A stretch of 64,000 nucleotides of DNA from contig JAIEDA010000032.1 of assembly GCA_029068165.1 (NCBI GenBank), positions 62,001 to 126,000 on the forward strand, written 5' to 3'. Under the pieces are notes generated by a model. It had not been told where the DNA came from, searched no databases, and worked only from the letters and a program-made list of their open reading frames with translations. The position numbers and the translations under genes are program-made. Below, one piece after another: positions 59,711 through 64,000 of this stretch; the stretch's first letter is position 1; every line of letters starts with the position of its first letter. The DNA is from Clostridia bacterium (GTDB lineage: Bacteria > Bacillota > Clostridia > Christensenellales > UBA3700).

Positions 59711-59884
59711 ATGGACGAAACGGTTAAAACTTGCGTTTGCGACAAAAATTGACGGCAAAATTCAAAACTGCGCAAATAATGTCAAACTTATGAGGTCAAT
59801 CCCTTGAAAAATTCTAAAGTTTATTATATAATTATATTTGAAAAATTATTAGTTTTATAAAATAGAATAAGAAGAGGATAGATT

Positions 59885-61600
59885 TTGGTTAAGAAAAACA
59901 AACGGCTTGAAGTAGCGTTTTTAGGCGGAGTGGGCGAGATAGGCAAGAATATGACCGCGCTCAAGTACGGCGAGGATATAATAATCGTCGATTGCGGTTC
60001 GACTTTCCCGTCGCTAGACGATACTCCTGGTATAGATTTGATAATTCCCGACTTTGCGTTTATAAAAGAGAACGTAGAAAAAGTCAAGGGCATATTGATC
60101 ACGCACGGTCACGAGGACCATATAGGCGGACTTCCGTATCTTTTGTCGGAGTGCGGCAATATACCTATTTACGGCAGTTCGCTAGCGATTGCTTTGATCA
60201 AGCACAAGCTGAGCGAAAAGAAAATTCAAATGCCCAAACTTCACGCCGTGAAGGGCGGCGAAGTGAAAAATATCGGCAACTTTAGCGTTGAGTTTATCAA
60301 CGTGACTCACTCCATACTCGGAGCGTTCGCGCTGTCGATCACTTGCGGCGGCGGAGTTATATTCCACACGGGAGATTACAAGATAGACTACACGCCCATC
60401 GACGGAGAGAGCATAGACCTTGCGAGAATTGCGGCTATAGGCAACAAAGGCGTTACGCTTATGCTCGGCGAGTCGACCAACGTGGAAAAGAAAGGCACTA
60501 CGATATCCGAGCGCGAAGTAGGCTTCACGCTTGAGAGAGCGATTCAAAGCAATCAAGGCAAGCGAATAATTATCGCTACTTTCGCTTCCAACGTCAACAG
60601 GGTTCAGCAAATTATAAATATTTGCGAAAGAGAGGGCAGGCGCGTGGCTTTCGACGGCAGGAGTATGGTCAAGATCTCCGAAATCGCTCAAGAGCTGAAG
60701 ATGCTTTGCTGCAAGGAAAACACGCTTATAGATATAGAGGATATCAAGAGCGTAGAGCCTAATAAGCTTTGCATAATATCCACGGGTTCGCAAGGCGAGC
60801 CTATGAGCGCTTTGACTAGAATGGCGAACGGCGAAGATAAGGAAGTGCAAATCGGCGACAACGACGTCGTGGTCATCTCGTCGCAGCCTATTCCGGGCAA
60901 CGAAAAAGCGGTATATACGCTTATAAACAATCTCTATAGACGCGGAGCTAAAGTGCTTTACGGGTCGCTGGAGCAGCTTCACGTTTCGGGACACGCTTGC
61001 CAAGACGAGTTAAAACTTATGCTATCGCTCGTAAAGCCTAAGTACTTTATTCCCGTGCACGGCGAATACAGACATCTTAAAAAGCACGAGGAGCTGGCGC
61101 TTACGCTGGGTATCGACAAGGATAATATCAAGATTGCCGATATAGGTTCTAGAGTTGCGATAACCAAAAAGTCTATGCAGTTTATAGACAGCGTTGAGGC
61201 GGGCGAGGTGTACGTGGACGGCAACAGCAACGTCGATAGCTTTGTACTCAAGGATAGAAAGCAGCTTTCTACCGACGGCGTTGTAATAGCTCTTTTGAAT
61301 ATCAACGTGGAGAATAGGCAGCTCATATCCGTGGATGTGCTTACGAGAGGTATCGTCTTTGACGACGAATTCCTTGAAAGCATTAAGATATTGATAGAGG
61401 ATACGTTTGCCACCTCAAGCTATAAAAACGAGAGCGAGAGGGGCGGACTTAAAAACGGCATAAAGAGAAAACTTTCAAGGGTGATTTTGAACAAACTCAA
61501 GCAAAAACCTATGATACTGCCCTTGTTGATCGAGCAGGTTAAGGAAGAGAGAAACGATGACGATGACGACTCGGACGATACTCAAGAGGGTACACGATAA
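59885..61600 (+). CDS. rnj: Ribonuclease J
   Basis: EVAFLGGVGEIGKNMTALKYGEDIIIVDCG; LITHGHEDHIGGLPYLL; VHVSGHACQDELKLML-type HxSGH; KPKYFIPVHGEYRHL; TTG start. Confidence 0.94.
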   Translation: MVKKNKRLEVAFLGGVGEIGKNMTALKYGEDIIIVDCGSTFPSLDDTPGIDLIIPDFAFIKENVEKVKGILITHGHEDHIGGLPYLLSECGNIPIYGSSLAIALIKHKLSEKKIQMPKLHAVKGGEVKNIGNFSVEFINVTHSILGAFALSITCGGGVIFHTGDYKIDYTPIDGESIDLARIAAIGNKGVTLMLGESTNVEKKGTTISEREVGFTLERAIQSNQGKRIIIATFASNVNRVQQIINICEREGRRVAFDGRSMVKISEIAQELKMLCCKENTLIDIEDIKSVEPNKLCIISTGSQGEPMSALTRMANGEDKEVQIGDNDVVVISSQPIPGNEKAVYTLINNLYRRGAKVLYGSLEQLHVSGHACQDELKLMLSLVKPKYFIPVHGEYRHLKKHEELALTLGIDKDNIKIADIGSRVAITKKSMQFIDSVEAGEVYVDGNSNVDSFVLKDRKQLSTDGVVIALLNINVENRQLISVDVLTRGIVFDDEFLESIKILIEDTFATSSYKNESERGGLKNGIKRKLSRVILNKLKQKPMILPLLIEQVKEERNDDDDDSDDTQEGTR

Positions 61601-62156
61601 GGCGCGAGCCGATTTCGTAATGATACTCTCCGACGAATGCGAGAGCGTACTTAGGGAGCTCTTTGAAGAGAACAAGCCTAAGCGGGTCTTGGAGATAGGT
61701 ACGGCTATAGGCTATTCGGCGAGCGTAATGGCGCTATCAAGCGATTGCGTTATAGACACGATTGAAAAGGACGAAAGCAGGATAGCTCAAGCTCAAGAGC
61801 TTTGGAAAGAGCTCGGCGTACAGGATAGGATAAACTGCTTTTGCGGCAACGCCGACGAAGTTTTATCTTCCGTCGTAGAAGGAAAGACTTACGATTTCGT
61901 ATTTATCGACGGAGCTAAGTCGGCATATAAAAGGCAGCTGGAATTTTTATACGAGCGTATAGAAAAAGGCGGAATTGCGCTTTGCGACGACGTGCTCTAT
62001 CTAGGCTTAGTCGAGGGCGACAAAGTACCTCCGCATAAGCATAGAACGATAGTAAATAATATGAGAGAATTTTTGTCTTTCGTCAAGAATAGCGAGAAGT
62101 ACGACTTTAAGCTTATCGGCGAGGCAAACGGGATTTTAATATTGAGGAAGAAATGA
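61557..62156 (+). CDS. SAM-dependent O-methyltransferase
   Basis: KRVLEIGTAIGYSASVMA; YDFVFIDGAKSAYKRQLEFLYERIEKGGIALCDDVLYLG; overlaps the rnj 3' end by 44 nt. Confidence 0.9.
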   Translation: MTMTTRTILKRVHDKARADFVMILSDECESVLRELFEENKPKRVLEIGTAIGYSASVMALSSDCVIDTIEKDESRIAQAQELWKELGVQDRINCFCGNADEVLSSVVEGKTYDFVFIDGAKSAYKRQLEFLYERIEKGGIALCDDVLYLGLVEGDKVPPHKHRTIVNNMREFLSFVKNSEKYDFKLIGEANGILILRKK

Positions 62157-63388
62157 AGAGATTGGAACTTTTGGCGCCGGCAGGCGATATGAATAAGCTC
62201 AAGACTGCGTTGCACTTCGGCGCGGACGCCGTGTATTTGGGCGGAAGCAAGTTTTCGTTGCGCGCCAACGCCAAGAATTTTGAGAGAGAGGAGCTTGCCG
62301 AAGCGGTAAAGTATACGCATAGCGCAGGTAAAAAAATCTACGTCGCGACAAACGTTTTTGCACTCAACTCCGACTTTGAAGAACTAAAAGACTACTTCGT
62401 CTTTTTGCAAAGCGTAGGAGTTGACGGCGTGATAATAAGCGACGCAGGCGCGCTCGCTACGTGCGCTAAAGTTGCTCCCAAGCTGGAGATACACTTGTCT
62501 ACGCAAGCTAATACCACAAACAAGTACGCAGCTAAGTTTTGGGCGGAGCAGGGCGTGAAAAGGATAGTTTTGGCGAGAGAAACTTCTTTGTCGGATATCA
62601 AGGAAATACGCGATTTTCTTCCCGAAGAAGTGGAACTCGAAGCGTTTGTACACGGAGCTATGTGCATAGCGTATTCGGGCAGGTGCTTGCTTTCCAACGC
62701 GCTTACGGGAAGGTCTTCAAACAAAGGCGATTGCGTGCAGGCTTGCAGGTGGGAGTACAGCATAGTCGAAACCAACCGCGGCGGCAGTCCGCTGACGATA
62801 GGTCAGGAGGAGAGGGGAACGTATCTTCTCAACTCCAAAGACTTGAATATGATAGAGCATATCGGCGAGCTTGCCGAAGCCGGCGTTTATTCTTTGAAAG
62901 TAGAGGGAAGAATGAAGTCGCCTTATTACGTGGCAAGCGTTGTCAACGCGTATAGACAGGCTATAGATTTTTACTACGCGAACGGCAGCGGCGCAAAACT
63001 TCCGCAGTATTTGATTGACGAGTTGTATAAAAACAGTCACCGCGACTATACCACGGGCTTTTATTACGGCAAGGAAGACACCGTATGTTTAGACACTTCT
63101 CAGCCTAAGTGCGAGTATGAGTTTATTGCCGAAGTCAAAGGCTACGACGAAGAAAAGGGTATGCTTATCGTTGAAATGAGAAACCGTTTTGCCGCGGGCG
63201 ACACGTTGGAGATACTCTCGGCGGACAGTAAATACGGCGGCGACGTCTTAAATATAGAGAAGATGTTTGACGCGGAAATGCAACCCGTTGAGGACGCGAA
63301 GATAGTACAGCAGCTTTTGTATATCCCCACTGACAAGAAGCTGTCGGAAAAGGATATATTGAGGAAGAAAGTTGAGCTTCGCCGATAA
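62153..63388 (+). CDS. Peptidase U32 family protein
   Basis: LLAPAGDMNKLKTALHFGADAVYLGG; EAFVHGAMCIAYSGRCLLSNALTGRSSNKGDCVQACRWEY. Confidence 0.94.
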   Translation: MKRLELLAPAGDMNKLKTALHFGADAVYLGGSKFSLRANAKNFEREELAEAVKYTHSAGKKIYVATNVFALNSDFEELKDYFVFLQSVGVDGVIISDAGALATCAKVAPKLEIHLSTQANTTNKYAAKFWAEQGVKRIVLARETSLSDIKEIRDFLPEEVELEAFVHGAMCIAYSGRCLLSNALTGRSSNKGDCVQACRWEYSIVETNRGGSPLTIGQEERGTYLLNSKDLNMIEHIGELAEAGVYSLKVEGRMKSPYYVASVVNAYRQAIDFYYANGSGAKLPQYLIDELYKNSHRDYTTGFYYGKEDTVCLDTSQPKCEYEFIAEVKGYDEEKGMLIVEMRNRFAAGDTLEILSADSKYGGDVLNIEKMFDAEMQPVEDAKIVQQLLYIPTDKKLSEKDILRKKVELRR

Positions 63389-63566
63389 AATTAATCATCG
63401 GAGCAAACCTAGTTTTCTCAGTTAAAGCGAAGCGTACGAAGTAGAAAATCGCTTGATTTTTGGAAAGATCGACTGCTTCCGTCTACGTTTAAGATGAAAA
63501 TAAAATAGTTAAGATAAACGAATAAAGACAATAAAAAGGTAAGGCAAAAAAGCAAAAGGAAAGAAA

Positions 63567-64000
63567 ATGAAAAAGACCGTATTGATTTTATACTCGGAGC
63601 ATTACGACACTTCGGCTTTGGCTCTAAAAGACTATCTCGAAGCGGATGGCAGGTACGACGTTGTCGCCGTATCCGAAAGGGAATACGACAATTTTAGATA
63701 TTTAAGGTCGTACAGGGATTTTTATAGATTTACGTACAGGAAATTTCCTGCGATCAACAACGTGATCGTCAATTTGCCTACCGCCGCGGTCAAACGTAAA
63801 AAAGACAGCGACGGCAATATCGTCAACTTTAAGCCCAACAGCGAAACGTATCAAAGGTTTAGGAAGTTTGACAATATAGCTATGAGGTTTGACGCGCATT
63901 ACGTGATATGTACGACCCAATACTCATTGAGGAAAGCGGTTATCGCAAGAGAAAAGTACAATCTTCAAGGCAAGATATTCGCGTTGCTGACCGATTACGT
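63567..64000 (+). CDS. Partial protein, possibly MGDG-synthase/diacylglycerol glucosyltransferase-type glycosyltransferase N-terminus
   Basis: Open from ATG 63567: MKKTVLILYSEHYDTSALALKDYLEADGRYDVVAVSEREYDNFRYLRSYRDFYRFTYRK... to the window end; truncated. Confidence 0.45.
   Translation, partial: MKKTVLILYSEHYDTSALALKDYLEADGRYDVVAVSEREYDNFRYLRSYRDFYRFTYRKFPAINNVIVNLPTAAVKRKKDSDGNIVNFKPNSETYQRFRKFDNIAMRFDAHYVICTTQYSLRKAVIAREKYNLQGKIFALLTDY

Noticed and set aside
60182-61003. 273-aa minus-strand ORF opposite RNase J
   Set aside because: Antisense shadow of a well-supported gene.
1-64000. CRISPR arrays, restriction-modification or toxin-antitoxin systems
   Set aside because: No regularly spaced repeat arrays and no recognisable Cas, methylase/endonuclease or TA proteins.

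Overview
The window is about 64 kb of a low-to-mid GC Bacillota/Clostridia-like chromosome (lineage inferred from gene content, not searched). Most of it is housekeeping: pgsA-like, valS, tyrS, ilvE, murG, a gyrB/A- or parE/C-type topoisomerase pair, murC, rpmE, prmC, prfA, thrC, trpS, pckG, serA/serC, RNase J, an O-methyltransferase with a U32 peptidase, several lipoproteins and membrane proteins, one tRNA-Thr(CGT) and a probable 6S RNA on the minus strand. The main accessory feature lies at about 28.45-40.21 kb, between the topoisomerase A subunit and murC. It is a compact, fully open, tightly coupled operon of podovirus/P22-like head genes: large terminase, portal, scaffold-like, major capsid, adaptor and nozzle-like proteins, a coiled-coil protein and two holin-like proteins. 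A sigma-70-region-4-like regulator with its own promoter lies upstream. I see no integrase, repressor, replication gene, small terminase, tail spike or fibre, or endolysin. This is the best candidate in the window for an undescribed system: a domesticated, gene-transfer-agent-like or satellite capsid element. Other points of interest are a DUF1385-PrmC fusion, a DUF5685-like/J-domain-like gene pair with terpene-synthase-like Asp motifs, a textbook MerR operator, and several families of palindromic intergenic repeats. All family assignments are by eye from protein motifs; no searches were run.
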